Positions 34,986 to 44,233 of a DNA stretch of 64,000 nt are shown piece by piece. The stretch lies in the NCBI GenBank assembly GCA_016794465.1, contig JAEUKA010000036.1, positions 310,001 to 374,000 of the forward strand. The letters run 5' to 3'. Within the stretch, counting starts at the first letter, position 1. Every line of letters starts with the position of its first letter. The position numbers were made by a program, and so were the translations under genes. Below the pieces are notes generated by a model. It did not search any database. It had not been told where the DNA came from and worked only from the letters and a program-made list of their open reading frames with translations. Source of the stretch: Myxococcales bacterium. Its GTDB lineage: Bacteria > Myxococcota_A > Polyangia > Palsa-1104 > JAEUJZ01.

Positions 34986-36428
34986 ATGGCCAAGCGCCCG
35001 AAGAGCAAGTCCTCACCGACGGTCACCAGTTCCACGGCAGATCCACCCAGTCAAACGACCCTGCAACCAACCGAAGACCTGGCGACGGAGCTAGCGAGCG
35101 AGAGGACACCGGTTCCAAAGCCGCGACGGACCCGATTAAGTCCGCTGCGCGTCTCGCGCAAGCCACGAAAAAAGCGCACAGACGCTGATCCGACGCGCTT
35201 GCCTCCAGCGGAAGAGGCGGAAGCGAGCGCCGAGAAGTCCTCACAGAAGAAGCCCGGCCCCGACCTGATGCTGAGCTACTTCAAGGACATCAACCGACTG
35301 CCGGTGCTGTCGCCGGCTGCCGAGTACGAGCTGGCGCGGCGCATCGGCATCATGGAAGAGGTGCTGTGGGTGCAGATCCTGTCGCTGGCACCGCTGACGC
35401 CGCACATCTTGGCGATCCTCGAGGAGACGCTCGGAAAGGCACCTCCCGAGAGTCCGGCAGTGCTGAAGGCTGCCGCTGAGCTGTGTGACGCAGGGCAGTC
35501 GTCGGGAAAGACCCTGTCGCAAGCGGCGGGTCCGCTGTCGGCGAAGCTGCGGCAGCTCGACCTCGACCGCGTCTATGTTGGACTGATTCTTGATGAAGTG
35601 CGGCTGCTCGATCACTCACGCAAGGAAGGTCAGCCGTCGGTCACCGCGTCGATCAGCAACGAGGCCTGGCAGATCTACGTCCAAGGCAACGGCGTCGTCA
35701 CCCAGCTGATCCATCGCGCCAAAGAAGACTTTGTGAAGGCCAACCTGCGACTGGTGGTGTCGATTGCGCGCCGGTTTAACTTTGGTCGGCTGCCGCTGTC
35801 GGATCTGATTCAAGAAGGCAATGTCGGGCTGATCAAGGCGGTCGAGCGCTTCGATTATCGTCGCGGCTACCGCTTTTCGACCTATGCCTCATGGTGGATT
35901 CGGCATGCGATCTCACGCGGGGTGGCGGACAAGTCGCGGGTGGTGCGGCTGCCGGTCCACATGCTGGCCGAGATGCACACGCTGCTTCGTCACAAGAAGC
36001 GGCTGATGCGTGAGCTGGGCCGTACGCCGACGGATGACGAGCTGGCAACAGCGACGGGGCTGAAGACCGACAAGATTGCCAAGATGGATCTGTCGCTGGT
36101 CGAGGATGCGGTGTCGCTGGATCGCGAGATCTCGGGCCATGATCGCCGCCCGTTTGTCGATTTTTTGGAAGATGAGAGTGCGGAGCTGAGCATGAGTGAG
36201 CGACTGATCAGCGAGGGCATGCTCCGCGAGGTTCAGCACCTGCTCACCGGCTTGAACGGCATCGAGGCGGACATCCTGCGGCTGCGCTTTGGCTTCGAGA
36301 GCGATCAGGAGCTGACGTTTCAGGAAATCGCGACCAAGTACCGGCTGTCGCGCGAGCGGATTCGGCAGATTCAGGAACAAGCGCTCAATCGGCTGCGACG
36401 GGCCTTGGCGCGCAAGGACCTGATCTAA
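34986..36428 (+). CDS. RNA polymerase sigma-70 family factor (group 2-like)
   Basis: The 480-residue protein begins with a basic, disordered tail (about 1-90, repeated KPR/KK) and then regions 1.2 (DLMLSYFKDINRLPVLSPAAEYELARRI), 2 (NLRLVVSIARRF, SDLIQEGNVGLIKAVERFDY, STYASWWIRHAISRGVADKS), 3 and 4 (TFQEIATKYRLSRERIRQIQ). Regions 2.4 and 4.2 are complete, so it should read -10/-35 promoters. It lacks the large 1.1 and non-conserved domains of RpoD, which suggests an alternative factor like the stationary-phase or developmental sigmas of myxobacteria. It is followed after 21 bp by a pseudokinase-FHA gene. Confidence 0.88.
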   Translation: MAKRPKSKSSPTVTSSTADPPSQTTLQPTEDLATELASERTPVPKPRRTRLSPLRVSRKPRKKRTDADPTRLPPAEEAEASAEKSSQKKPGPDLMLSYFKDINRLPVLSPAAEYELARRIGIMEEVLWVQILSLAPLTPHILAILEETLGKAPPESPAVLKAAAELCDAGQSSGKTLSQAAGPLSAKLRQLDLDRVYVGLILDEVRLLDHSRKEGQPSVTASISNEAWQIYVQGNGVVTQLIHRAKEDFVKANLRLVVSIARRFNFGRLPLSDLIQEGNVGLIKAVERFDYRRGYRFSTYASWWIRHAISRGVADKSRVVRLPVHMLAEMHTLLRHKKRLMRELGRTPTDDELATATGLKTDKIAKMDLSLVEDAVSLDREISGHDRRPFVDFLEDESAELSMSERLISEGMLREVQHLLTGLNGIEADILRLRFGFESDQELTFQEIATKYRLSRERIRQIQEQALNRLRRALARKDLI

Positions 36429-36449
36429 ACGCCGGGGAACGAAGGGACG

Positions 36450-38063
36450 ATGCGGCTGGGACCGGGACGGTGGCTGAACGCACAGATGCAGCTGCTCTCG
36501 TGGCTGGGTGAGGAGCTTCATGGGGAGAGCTTCCTCGCCGAGCAGCGTCCCCAAGGTCGCAGCGTCGTGGTCAAGATCCTTCATGCCGAGGCGTGTCGGA
36601 CCCCCGCCTACATCGAGCGCTTTCGTCACATCGCCGAGCGGACGATGCTGCTCAGCCATAGGCACCTGGCCGCCGTGCATGCCTTTGGCGTGCTGCAGTC
36701 GGGCAGTGAGGGCGAGCGCGGGGTCTGCTCCGGCACTGGGCAAGAGCTGGGTCTGCGAACGCTGTCGACGAGCGCGCAGGGGATTCCCTGGATTGCGACC
36801 GATCCGCTCGAAGGGCCGGATCTGCGCAGCTACCTGACCGATGGCATCGCGCCGGAGACGCTGCTGTCGCTGCTCACGCCGCTGGCAGATGCACTCGACC
36901 AGGCGGCGGCGCTGGGGCTGTGTCACGGCGAGCTGCTGCCGCAGAACCTGATCCTGATCGAAGAGCCGGAGCAGCCGCCGAGGCTGGTGCTGATCGATCT
37001 GGGAGTGGCCAAGGTGCTCGCCGCCGATCTGCTGGAGCTGCCGATGCCGCCGGGCAGCCTCTCGTATCGCAGTCCCGAGCAGTGCCGCGATGGGCGCGAG
37101 GTGTCGGCGGCGTCCGATCGCTATGGACTGGCGACGCTGCTGTTCGAGGCTGTGGCCGGTCGACCGCCGTTTGTGGCCAGCGATCCGCAGAAGTTGATGC
37201 AGCTGCACCTGTCGGCGCCGATTCCGCCGCTGCGAACGCTGTCGCCGCGACTGCGCAATGCCGAAGCCCTGGATACGTTTTTCGTTCGGGCCTTGGCCAA
37301 GCAACCGGAAGCGCGATTTCCGTCGGCGATGACGATGTTAGAGGAGTTTCACGAAGCGATCAGCCCGCGCCCGAAACGCCCGATTCGCGAGGGAGAGCGC
37401 CGCCGATCGCCGCGCTTTTATCGTCTGTCACGGCAAGGTCAAAGCGACAAAGTGCTCGATGTCATCGTCGGACCACGCGCCGTGCTCGGCAAGCAGTCCG
37501 AGTGCGACATGGTGTGCCAGGCGCTGCCCTCGCCGGAGTTTGACTCGCTGACAGCGGCGATCAGCCGCGAGCATGCCGTCCTCATCTGGCTCGACAATCG
37601 CTTGAGCGTCCTTGACCAGAGCAGCAACGGCACATTCGTGAACGACAAGCGAGTTGGCCCCAGGCTCACGCAGCTTCCCGACGGAGCGATGGTTCGGCTC
37701 GGAGAACATCTGGTGGTGCAGGTCCACCTGCTTCACTCGGGCTCAAGACCGGGCGCGCCGCCGGTGGGCGAAGGCTGTGATGCGATCGGCTGCCTGCTGA
37801 TCCGTCGTGATCCGTTTGCGATTGGCGCTCCGACAACGCTGATGCTGTGGTCGCACCTGGATCTCCATGGCTCACCGCTGGCGCGACTCGGAGGAGCACT
37901 GCGACTTGGCCAAGCGTGGGTATCGCAGCGGGAGCTGTGGTGGAGCGGTCATCCGACGGTGGTGTGGCAGCGTCACGATCAGTCGATGGTCCTGGGCCCG
38001 GCGCCGCTGCGTCACGGCGATATCCTCAAGAACAGCGATGCGGCGATCTGCGTCGAGCACTAG
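36450..38063 (+). CDS. Kinase-like protein with FHA domain, probable pseudokinase
   Basis: The 537-residue protein has a Ser/Thr kinase fold in residues ~10-315. The VVKI lysine (near 43) is kept. The catalytic loop reads HGELLPQN (near 160) where HRDLKPxN is expected, so the base Asp is Glu and the loop Lys is Leu, and the metal motif is DLG (LIDLGVAK, near 181). Activity is doubtful. An FHA domain follows (ISREHAVLIWLDN and SSNGTFVNDKRVG, near 370-400), and a further ~110-residue C-terminal part with a possible second FHA-like strand pattern. Just after a sigma factor gene, it may read phosphorylated partners. Confidence 0.75.
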   Translation: MRLGPGRWLNAQMQLLSWLGEELHGESFLAEQRPQGRSVVVKILHAEACRTPAYIERFRHIAERTMLLSHRHLAAVHAFGVLQSGSEGERGVCSGTGQELGLRTLSTSAQGIPWIATDPLEGPDLRSYLTDGIAPETLLSLLTPLADALDQAAALGLCHGELLPQNLILIEEPEQPPRLVLIDLGVAKVLAADLLELPMPPGSLSYRSPEQCRDGREVSAASDRYGLATLLFEAVAGRPPFVASDPQKLMQLHLSAPIPPLRTLSPRLRNAEALDTFFVRALAKQPEARFPSAMTMLEEFHEAISPRPKRPIREGERRRSPRFYRLSRQGQSDKVLDVIVGPRAVLGKQSECDMVCQALPSPEFDSLTAAISREHAVLIWLDNRLSVLDQSSNGTFVNDKRVGPRLTQLPDGAMVRLGEHLVVQVHLLHSGSRPGAPPVGEGCDAIGCLLIRRDPFAIGAPTTLMLWSHLDLHGSPLARLGGALRLGQAWVSQRELWWSGHPTVVWQRHDQSMVLGPAPLRHGDILKNSDAAICVEH

Positions 38064-38073
38064 CCCTCGCGAG

Positions 38074-39456
38074 CTACCGGTGCTGCCGATAGCCACGCTC
38101 CAGGGTCAAGGTATACGTCTCGCCGAGGAGTCCCGCGTTGCTCCGTCCGCCAAACAGGACCACTTCTTCACGCTCGGCGTCGAAAGTGATCGCCGTCTCG
38201 GTCCGTGGCGAAGGTGGCTGGCCGAGCAGCGGCTGGACCTGGCCTGAAGTCTCGTCGATGAGATAGCTGTCTTGCCGAAGTCCGACCGCACTTTCCCCAA
38301 AGCCGATCCAGATACCACGCTTGCCCGCTGCACTGACCAGCGACGCCGCCCCGTGCCGGTACCGAGCCAGCAAATACGGCGGCCGTGAGATCGGAGCCAC
38401 CGACCAGTTGGCACCGCCAAAGCGCCAGATCACCTCATCCGCCTCGAAAGTCGACGCAGGCTGCGGGCCCAGCCAGCCGCCGAGGAGCAGCGACTCATGA
38501 CCATCGGCAAGTGGCACCAGCGTGGCGCCGACTCGACAGCGCGGCGCGGTTGCGGCAGCCAGCGGCATCACCGGACACAGCGACGACGGCCCGGGTTGCC
38601 ATCCGACACCATCCCACAGCCACGTATCGCCGAGCACCAAGCCTGCGCCATCCTGACCACCGAACAGCGCCAAGCCTCGACCCGATCCAACTGGCGAGGC
38701 CCCGAGTGCCGCCAGTCGTCGCCCGGGTGGTGCGCTGGTCGTCATTTTTTGCCAAGTCAGCGACGCCGGATCGAGCAGCCAGGTATCCGCCAAGACCCCG
38801 CCGGCCCCTTGACCACCGACCAGGACCACTTTGCCGCTCGCCGGGTCGAAGGCAAAGCCGTGCTGACTTCGCGCCGAGGGCCCCTGCATCGCTGTCAGCT
38901 GCTGCCACCACAGCCCATTCCATGCCCACAGGTCGTCGAGCATCCGCCCGCTCGGTCCCTCGCCGCCATGCAGCAAGACCTGATGGGTCACTGGCGAATA
39001 GGTCAGCGCCGCTCCCCGTCGTGGCCCCGGTGTTGCGCACGGCGTCCGCTCGCACCCTGGTGAGAGCGTCACCACCGCCCGACTCAGACCAGCCCGCATG
39101 CCTTCCGTCAGACCCAACAACTCGTGCGGCCCTGACGAGTCGTCCAGCGAGGCCCGCACATACAGCGCTCGCCGAGCCGTCGGGGCTGTCGCCACCGATA
39201 TCGGCACATGCAGCGTGGTGCCATCGGTCAGCTCACTGCCCAGAAACAAGTGCCTGGTCAGCCGAGCATCATCGCGTAGCAAGATCTCGACCGTGCTCAG
39301 CGCGCGAGCAGGTGAGCCGACAAGTTCCACCTCCAAACAGCTGTCCACCGGGCACTGCGAGGGCGAGGAGCCACAACCAAGCAGCGACACCAACATGAGC
39401 AGCAGCGCTTGCAGCCAGCCCCAAGGCTCAAAAGGGAAACGTATTCGGGTAGTCAC
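38074..39456 (-). CDS. Kelch-repeat lipoprotein
   Basis: The 460-residue protein begins with GTG and a signal peptide ending at LVSLLGC (Cys28). From about residue 145 there are five to six Kelch motifs, each with GG followed by a WxW-type segment (for example LLHGGEGPSGRMLDDLWAWN, LVGGQGAGGVLADTWLLD, ALFGGQDGAGLVLGDTWLWD). These form a beta-propeller for protein or glycan binding at the cell surface. The first ~140 residues are unrecognised. It is convergent with the kinase-like gene (10-bp gap). Confidence 0.85.
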   Translation of the reverse strand: MTTRIRFPFEPWGWLQALLLMLVSLLGCGSSPSQCPVDSCLEVELVGSPARALSTVEILLRDDARLTRHLFLGSELTDGTTLHVPISVATAPTARRALYVRASLDDSSGPHELLGLTEGMRAGLSRAVVTLSPGCERTPCATPGPRRGAALTYSPVTHQVLLHGGEGPSGRMLDDLWAWNGLWWQQLTAMQGPSARSQHGFAFDPASGKVVLVGGQGAGGVLADTWLLDPASLTWQKMTTSAPPGRRLAALGASPVGSGRGLALFGGQDGAGLVLGDTWLWDGVGWQPGPSSLCPVMPLAAATAPRCRVGATLVPLADGHESLLLGGWLGPQPASTFEADEVIWRFGGANWSVAPISRPPYLLARYRHGAASLVSAAGKRGIWIGFGESAVGLRQDSYLIDETSGQVQPLLGQPPSPRTETAITFDAEREEVVLFGGRSNAGLLGETYTLTLERGYRQHR

Positions 39457-39690
39457 GGCCCCGAATTATTGATGAGCAATGCTCAATAAACAAACAAAAT
39501 TAAGTAATGATAATTACCAATTCAACAAAAGCTCAAAATACTACAATTCCTTGGGCTGGCTTGGCTTGCTCCCGATGGAGAAGCCGCCCTGTCTGCACGC
39601 CCTCAATCACCCACAGAAGGCGCTTACCGACAAACCGCAGCGGTGCCCACTTGGACACTACTGCGGCAGCTCGAACCAGCAGCTCTTCCC
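39457..39690. other. AT-rich intergenic stretch
   Basis: This 234-bp gap lies between the carD stop and the Kelch gene start. Bases 39460-39550 are strikingly AT-rich compared with the GC-rich surroundings. A 13-bp palindrome TGAGCAATGCTCA occupies 39473-39485. No gene is supported. It probably carries the promoter of the Kelch lipoprotein. Confidence 0.6.
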
Positions 39691-40179
39691 TTATGCAGAG
39701 AACAGCTTCTCAATCTCGCGCTCGACCTTGCTCTCCGTGGTGCCTTTGGCGACGGAAAGTTCCTTGACGATGAGCGTCCGCGCGGTGTCGAGCATGCGCC
39801 GCTCACCAAATGACAGCGTCTTCTGATTCTTCAGCCGATAGAGATCCCGGAAGACCTCAGCGACTTCAAACAGAGAGCCTGTCTTGATCTTCTCCATAAA
39901 GCCGCGATAGCGACGGTTCCACGTCTGCTTATCGATGTGAACCTCTTTCTCGCGGAGGATGTCGTAGACCTCTTGGATTTGGTCTTGCTGCACGACCTCT
40001 CGCAGGCCTACCTGATCCGCCTTGTCAATGGGAACCAGTATTCGCATATCCGTGTCCAGGATACGCAGGCAGTAGAAGCGATGGATCTTGCCAGAGATCT
40101 CTTTCTCATCGATCCCGACGATCTCTGCGACGCCCTGAGCCGGGTAGACCGCCTTGTCGCCGACTTGGAAGCGGATCAT
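39691..40179 (-). CDS. cdnL: CarD/CdnL-family RNA polymerase-binding regulator
   Basis: The 162-residue protein has the Tudor-like RNA-polymerase interaction domain (FQVGDKAVYPAQGVAEIVGID, then YCLRILDTDMRILVPIDKAD) and an all-helical C-terminal domain (WNRRYRGFMEKIKTGSLFEV). It has no AT-hook or HMGA-like tail, so it is CdnL-type and not the long CarD of Myxococcus. CdnL stabilises open complexes at rRNA and housekeeping promoters. The start is preceded by AGGAGG. Confidence 0.93.
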   Translation of the reverse strand: MIRFQVGDKAVYPAQGVAEIVGIDEKEISGKIHRFYCLRILDTDMRILVPIDKADQVGLREVVQQDQIQEVYDILREKEVHIDKQTWNRRYRGFMEKIKTGSLFEVAEVFRDLYRLKNQKTLSFGERRMLDTARTLIVKELSVAKGTTESKVEREIEKLFSA

Positions 40180-40509
40180 ACGTTCCTCCTAGTGCAGTTG
40201 TGCTAAGCGACCAGGACCGTCAGGACTGCGACAGCGCAAGCCAAACGACCTGGGAACCTTCCATCACAATGTCGGTATTGCAGCCGCTTCCTAGGAAGAG
40301 CCGCGAGGATTGAGCACAGAAGCGCCCGATCTGCGGCTATGAAAGCATACAACCACCTTTCATTTCAAGGGGTTATCGCAGGAGTGTTTGCAAGCGCTGG
40401 GCATACCACCGGCCCGACCGAGGCTGAGCGCTTTGGTTCACAATGAAGCGGCTGGCCACAAGGCGCGCGAACGGCGGATGGAAACGGCGCCGACCGGGCC
40501 GAGACAGCG
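40180..40509. other. 330-bp intergenic region upstream of cdnL
   Basis: This region lies between the cdnL start and the 3' end of the esterase-like gene, both on the minus strand. It must hold the cdnL promoter. Short frames on both strands (75-80 codons) show no family pattern or ribosome binding site. I see a weak inverted repeat (TGAAAG/CTTTCA, around 40338-40360) and nothing else. Confidence 0.5.
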
Positions 40510-42222
40510 CTATTTGGAGGTCGGCATGAGATCGCGCAACAGGAACGGTAGGCTCTGCTCGGCGCGGGTGCGCAGCGACTCCCACGGGTCAGCGGTGGTG
40601 GCGGTCCCACGATAGAACTGCACCCGGCTGAGGTATCCAGGCGATGACAAAAGCGGCCGCAGCACCGTGTCGTGAAGCTGGGCCTGGGGGTGATCTCCGT
40701 CGGTGTAATCGAAGGTTAGCCGCTCGATCCGGGCGCTGACATCGGTCTGCATCATCTTGAGATACGGCGAGCCGGCAAACTGCGGATCGCCCCAACCGAA
40801 GCGACCCGACTGACTCGCCACCCTCGGAAAGCGCTTCTGCGGATCTTTCCACGCGAGGCTTATCGCCAGCGGCCCCGCCATATCAATCCCGAGCAGCGCC
40901 CGCGCCGACGTGACTCGAAACGACTTGTCGATATTCGGAAGTAGACCGTCGGTGAGCCAGCGTGCAAACGCGTCCCCTTTGGGCTCGACATCCGCGAACG
41001 TCGGATCGGAATAGCTGGCCAGCGCCGACAACCGCACCTTTGGATCGGAAGGCGACGACACCAGTACAGCGACGACAGACGGAATCTTTCCGGCCTGGCT
41101 CAGGCGATCAAGCAGCCGAGGATAGCCGCCACGCACTACCGCGTCTTTGCCGTCGAGAACAACCAGCGTCGGATAGCGCGTCGAGCCAGCTTGAGCGTAT
41201 CCGGGAGGCAAGTACACCAGCACTTCTGGCCGAGGCTGACCCTCGGGTGCATCGGGACCGGGAAAGCGCCGCAGTCGCGAGCCTGGCTCCAGATACCCGG
41301 GCGCCATCGCGACGGAGTTGAACTCTCCAGTATTGCCACCGAGGAGGTTGGTAGGATTGGGCGGCAAAAACGCACCGTCCCACACCATCTCGGCATTCTG
41401 GGGATCAGCGAAGCGCTGACCGTGCAAGTCGAAGCGATACTCGATGCGCGCACCGCTGGCTCGCTTGCCCAGATACGCGACGGTGTTATCGAGGGCAAAT
41501 ATCATCGGATCGACGCCAGACCGCCAGCCATTAAAGTCGCCCACCAGCGACAGCGATGGCCAATCAACCGCCCCGCAATACAAAAACGTCAGCCCGCGCA
41601 GCTCCGCAAAGGTGTTTTTGAAGGGAAGCTCGACGCTGCTGGCCCGTAGCGCATCACCGAGTGCCAGTCCACGCGCACGCTGCTCCGCAGGCGGCAGCTG
41701 ATCGCTCCCTCGCAGTGCCTCGATAAGCAGCGCAGCCTCGGGTTCCTGACCGTCTTTGGCATCCGCCGCGAAGTCGATGTGGACACGGTGCTGCTGCGGC
41801 GAGAACACCACTTCATAGCGAGCCGGCACAGGAAACGCCCAGCGCAGCGGACCATATGTTGCCGCTCCGTCGTTACTGGCCATTGCGTCGGACACTTCCT
41901 GCTGCGCCGGCACCGCTGCCACACGAGGCGTCCCCGTACCACCCAGCGCGCTCAACAGCGTCGGAACGTAGACCTGAAGCTCCAGCGTCTCGCCCGGCAA
42001 CGTCACCACCCCGCGATAGTCGCGCCCGTCCCAGGTCAGCTCCGGGGCCAGCTCGCCGCGCATCCAGCCGTTGAAGCTACCGATCAAGCGTACCGATGGA
42101 CCGAGGTAGCCATCGCTGCCGCTACAGCCAAACCCAAACACGCCGAGGAGCCCGACAGCCAACGTCCCGATCGACGACCTAACCCAGCGCTGCACCGACG
42201 AATCCCACAGGGAGCGAGTCAT
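40510..42222 (-). CDS. Esterase-fold lipoprotein lacking the nucleophile serine
   Basis: The 570-residue protein has a signal peptide with Cys33 (VFGFGC). Two CBM48/E-set-like domains are suggested by FNGWMRGELAPELTWDG near 50 and GDFNGWRSGVDPM near 225. A C-terminal enterochelin-esterase-like domain has LVYLPPGYAQ and LVVLDGKDAV near 330-350. At the nucleophile elbow, where the family has G-x-S-x-G, the sequence reads ALLGIDMAGPLAI, so Ser is replaced by Asp. It is probably a binding protein and not an active esterase. It is divergent from the S55 peptidase gene. Confidence 0.7.
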   Translation of the reverse strand: MTRSLWDSSVQRWVRSSIGTLAVGLLGVFGFGCSGSDGYLGPSVRLIGSFNGWMRGELAPELTWDGRDYRGVVTLPGETLELQVYVPTLLSALGGTGTPRVAAVPAQQEVSDAMASNDGAATYGPLRWAFPVPARYEVVFSPQQHRVHIDFAADAKDGQEPEAALLIEALRGSDQLPPAEQRARGLALGDALRASSVELPFKNTFAELRGLTFLYCGAVDWPSLSLVGDFNGWRSGVDPMIFALDNTVAYLGKRASGARIEYRFDLHGQRFADPQNAEMVWDGAFLPPNPTNLLGGNTGEFNSVAMAPGYLEPGSRLRRFPGPDAPEGQPRPEVLVYLPPGYAQAGSTRYPTLVVLDGKDAVVRGGYPRLLDRLSQAGKIPSVVAVLVSSPSDPKVRLSALASYSDPTFADVEPKGDAFARWLTDGLLPNIDKSFRVTSARALLGIDMAGPLAISLAWKDPQKRFPRVASQSGRFGWGDPQFAGSPYLKMMQTDVSARIERLTFDYTDGDHPQAQLHDTVLRPLLSSPGYLSRVQFYRGTATTADPWESLRTRAEQSLPFLLRDLMPTSK

Positions 42223-42356
42223 GAGGCCGTATATTCCGCGTCACTTCCGGGTGTCAAGGGGCACCGCGCCGACGCCATCGCTGGCACTCCGAGGCGCGCT
42301 TGCAACCGAGTGTTCGTTGACGCAGCACATCGGAGGTTGCTACCCTCAGAGGCCAT

Positions 42357-44228
42357 ATGTTTGCGCGCAGACAGGCGCTTGGAACTCTGAGCAAAATCGG
42401 CTACTTGGCGGCGGGGCTCGCGTTAGGTGCCGTGCTGCTGGGTACCTCGACGGTGAAGGGAGCTGCGGACGCGACGCCGCCTGCACTTGGCACCCAGCTG
42501 CCTTGGCCGACGCTGCCCGTCAAAGAGGTGCGACCGGGGATGACGGGCTACGGACTGACCGTCTTTTCAGGAACCAAGCCGGAGCGGTTTCCTGTTCGCG
42601 TCGTCGGTGTGCTTCCCAAACATACGGCGCTGATGGATATCATTCTCGTCGAGAGTGATGATCCTCGGCTGCGCCACGCTGGCATCGTCGCTGGTATGTC
42701 TGGCTCGCCGATTTATCTGGAAGGCAAGCTGGCCGGTGCGCTGTCTCTCGGCTGGGCGTTTTCCAAGGACGCGCTCGGTGGAGTGACACCGATCGAGTAC
42801 ATGGCGGCGGACCTGAAGCGGCCGCTTCGAGGCCGTGACCACAACCACCTGGCGAGCCTTCTACCGACGGACCGCCCTCCCCTGTCGCCGCTGGCCGAGC
42901 TGCATCGTCAGCTGCCACCGCCCGCATTGTCAACGATGGGACAGCTTCAGCCCGCGACGGTACCGCTCCTGGCTTCGGGACTCTCAGAGCCGAGCCTGAG
43001 CCTGCTGCGTGAGGCGATGTCGCCTTATGGAATACAAGTCATGGCCGGGGGAGGCACCGCTGCACAGGCCTCCAGCGCGCCACGATCTTTTGAGCCTGGC
43101 AGTGCGATTGCCGTCGAGCTGGTCCGTGGCGATGTCTCTCTGCAGTCGATTGGCACGGTCACGGCGATAGATGGCAGCCGAGTGCTGGCCTTCGGGCATC
43201 CGATGCTCAACGCTGGTGAGACATATTTTCCCGTCGCCACCGCAGCAATTACAGCCTTTATGCCGTCGCTGTTGTCGAGCTTTAAGTTTGGGCACTCGCT
43301 GGTTCCGACGGGGACTCTCATCCAAGATCGCTCGGCTGGCATCATTGCGGATACCTCGATGGCAGCGCAGACGATTCCCGTCACGTACTCGATCAAGCCG
43401 CTCGGGCAGCCAAGCCGGACGCTGCGCACCGAGATGGTCAGTCACAAGCTGTGGACGCCGCTGCTCGTCAGCGTGGGAGCGTTGCAAGCGATAACGGTTG
43501 CCGCGTCGGACATTGCCGATGTGGTGGTGAAGGTAAGCTCGACGCTCCAGGTGACCGGGTTTCCGCCGCTGGCGCAGACCGACTATCTGTTTACGACCGA
43601 TGGATACTCGGGGAAGATGCTCGCCAACTCGACGGGGGTTCGTCAGCTGCAAGAGGTGCTCGGGAATCCGTTCGGGCCGGTGCATATCGAGAAGCTCGAT
43701 CTTCAAGTGGAGCTGCTGTATGCGCCGCAGGCTGCGGACGTGGTGTCGTTTGCGCTGCCGTCCGATGAGCTAGAGGCGGGCTCGACGGTTCCGCTGCGCG
43801 TTGCGGTGCGCCCGTTCGGACAGCCTCTGGAGTTTGTGACCATCCCCGTACAAGTGCCGCGTGCCTTGGCCGGTCAGACGGTGAAGCTGGAGGTTCAAGC
43901 AGGAACCAGCGTAAAGCCTGAAATGGCGCCGCCGGACAACTTGACCGACTTCATCGACAACCTGCGCAGAGGGTATTCCGGCAAGTCGTTGGTGGTGACG
44001 ATCAGCACCAGCGACGAAGGAGTGAACCTGCGCGGCAAGATTGTCCCGAGCCTGCCCGCGTCCATCCTGGCGACGCTCCGCCCTGGGGCAAGCAGCCGTC
44101 GCGGCGAAGTCCAAAAGCGGCTGTATCGGACCGTCCACGACGTAAATTGGGTGGTCCAAGGCAAGCAAGAGCTGACCGTTCAAATCAAAGAAATCCGCGA
44201 CGACACACGCGCTGGGACCGCACCGTGA
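42357..44228 (+). CDS. SpoIVB-type (S55) peptidase domain protein
   Basis: The 623-residue protein has a signal/anchor helix (residues 12-32) and the S55 domain: RPGMTGYGLTVFSGTKPERF near 60, His in LPKHTALMDIILVES near 88 and the catalytic Ser in AGMSGSPIYLEGKLAGAL near 115. In Bacillus, SpoIVB is an exported serine peptidase that triggers a transmembrane signal. A large C-terminal part (about 230-620) with beta-rich segments is not in SpoIVB. The last codons overlap a GTG of the propeller gene, so the two are coupled. Substrate unknown; envelope signalling is a guess. Confidence 0.82.
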   Translation: MFARRQALGTLSKIGYLAAGLALGAVLLGTSTVKGAADATPPALGTQLPWPTLPVKEVRPGMTGYGLTVFSGTKPERFPVRVVGVLPKHTALMDIILVESDDPRLRHAGIVAGMSGSPIYLEGKLAGALSLGWAFSKDALGGVTPIEYMAADLKRPLRGRDHNHLASLLPTDRPPLSPLAELHRQLPPPALSTMGQLQPATVPLLASGLSEPSLSLLREAMSPYGIQVMAGGGTAAQASSAPRSFEPGSAIAVELVRGDVSLQSIGTVTAIDGSRVLAFGHPMLNAGETYFPVATAAITAFMPSLLSSFKFGHSLVPTGTLIQDRSAGIIADTSMAAQTIPVTYSIKPLGQPSRTLRTEMVSHKLWTPLLVSVGALQAITVAASDIADVVVKVSSTLQVTGFPPLAQTDYLFTTDGYSGKMLANSTGVRQLQEVLGNPFGPVHIEKLDLQVELLYAPQAADVVSFALPSDELEAGSTVPLRVAVRPFGQPLEFVTIPVQVPRALAGQTVKLEVQAGTSVKPEMAPPDNLTDFIDNLRRGYSGKSLVVTISTSDEGVNLRGKIVPSLPASILATLRPGASSRRGEVQKRLYRTVHDVNWVVQGKQELTVQIKEIRDDTRAGTAP

Positions 44229-44233
44229 GAGCC

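Noticed and set aside
35913..37304. 463-codon frame antisense to the sigma factor and kinase genes
   Set aside because: It spans two good genes on the other strand and its translation is Arg/Gln-rich shadow sequence.
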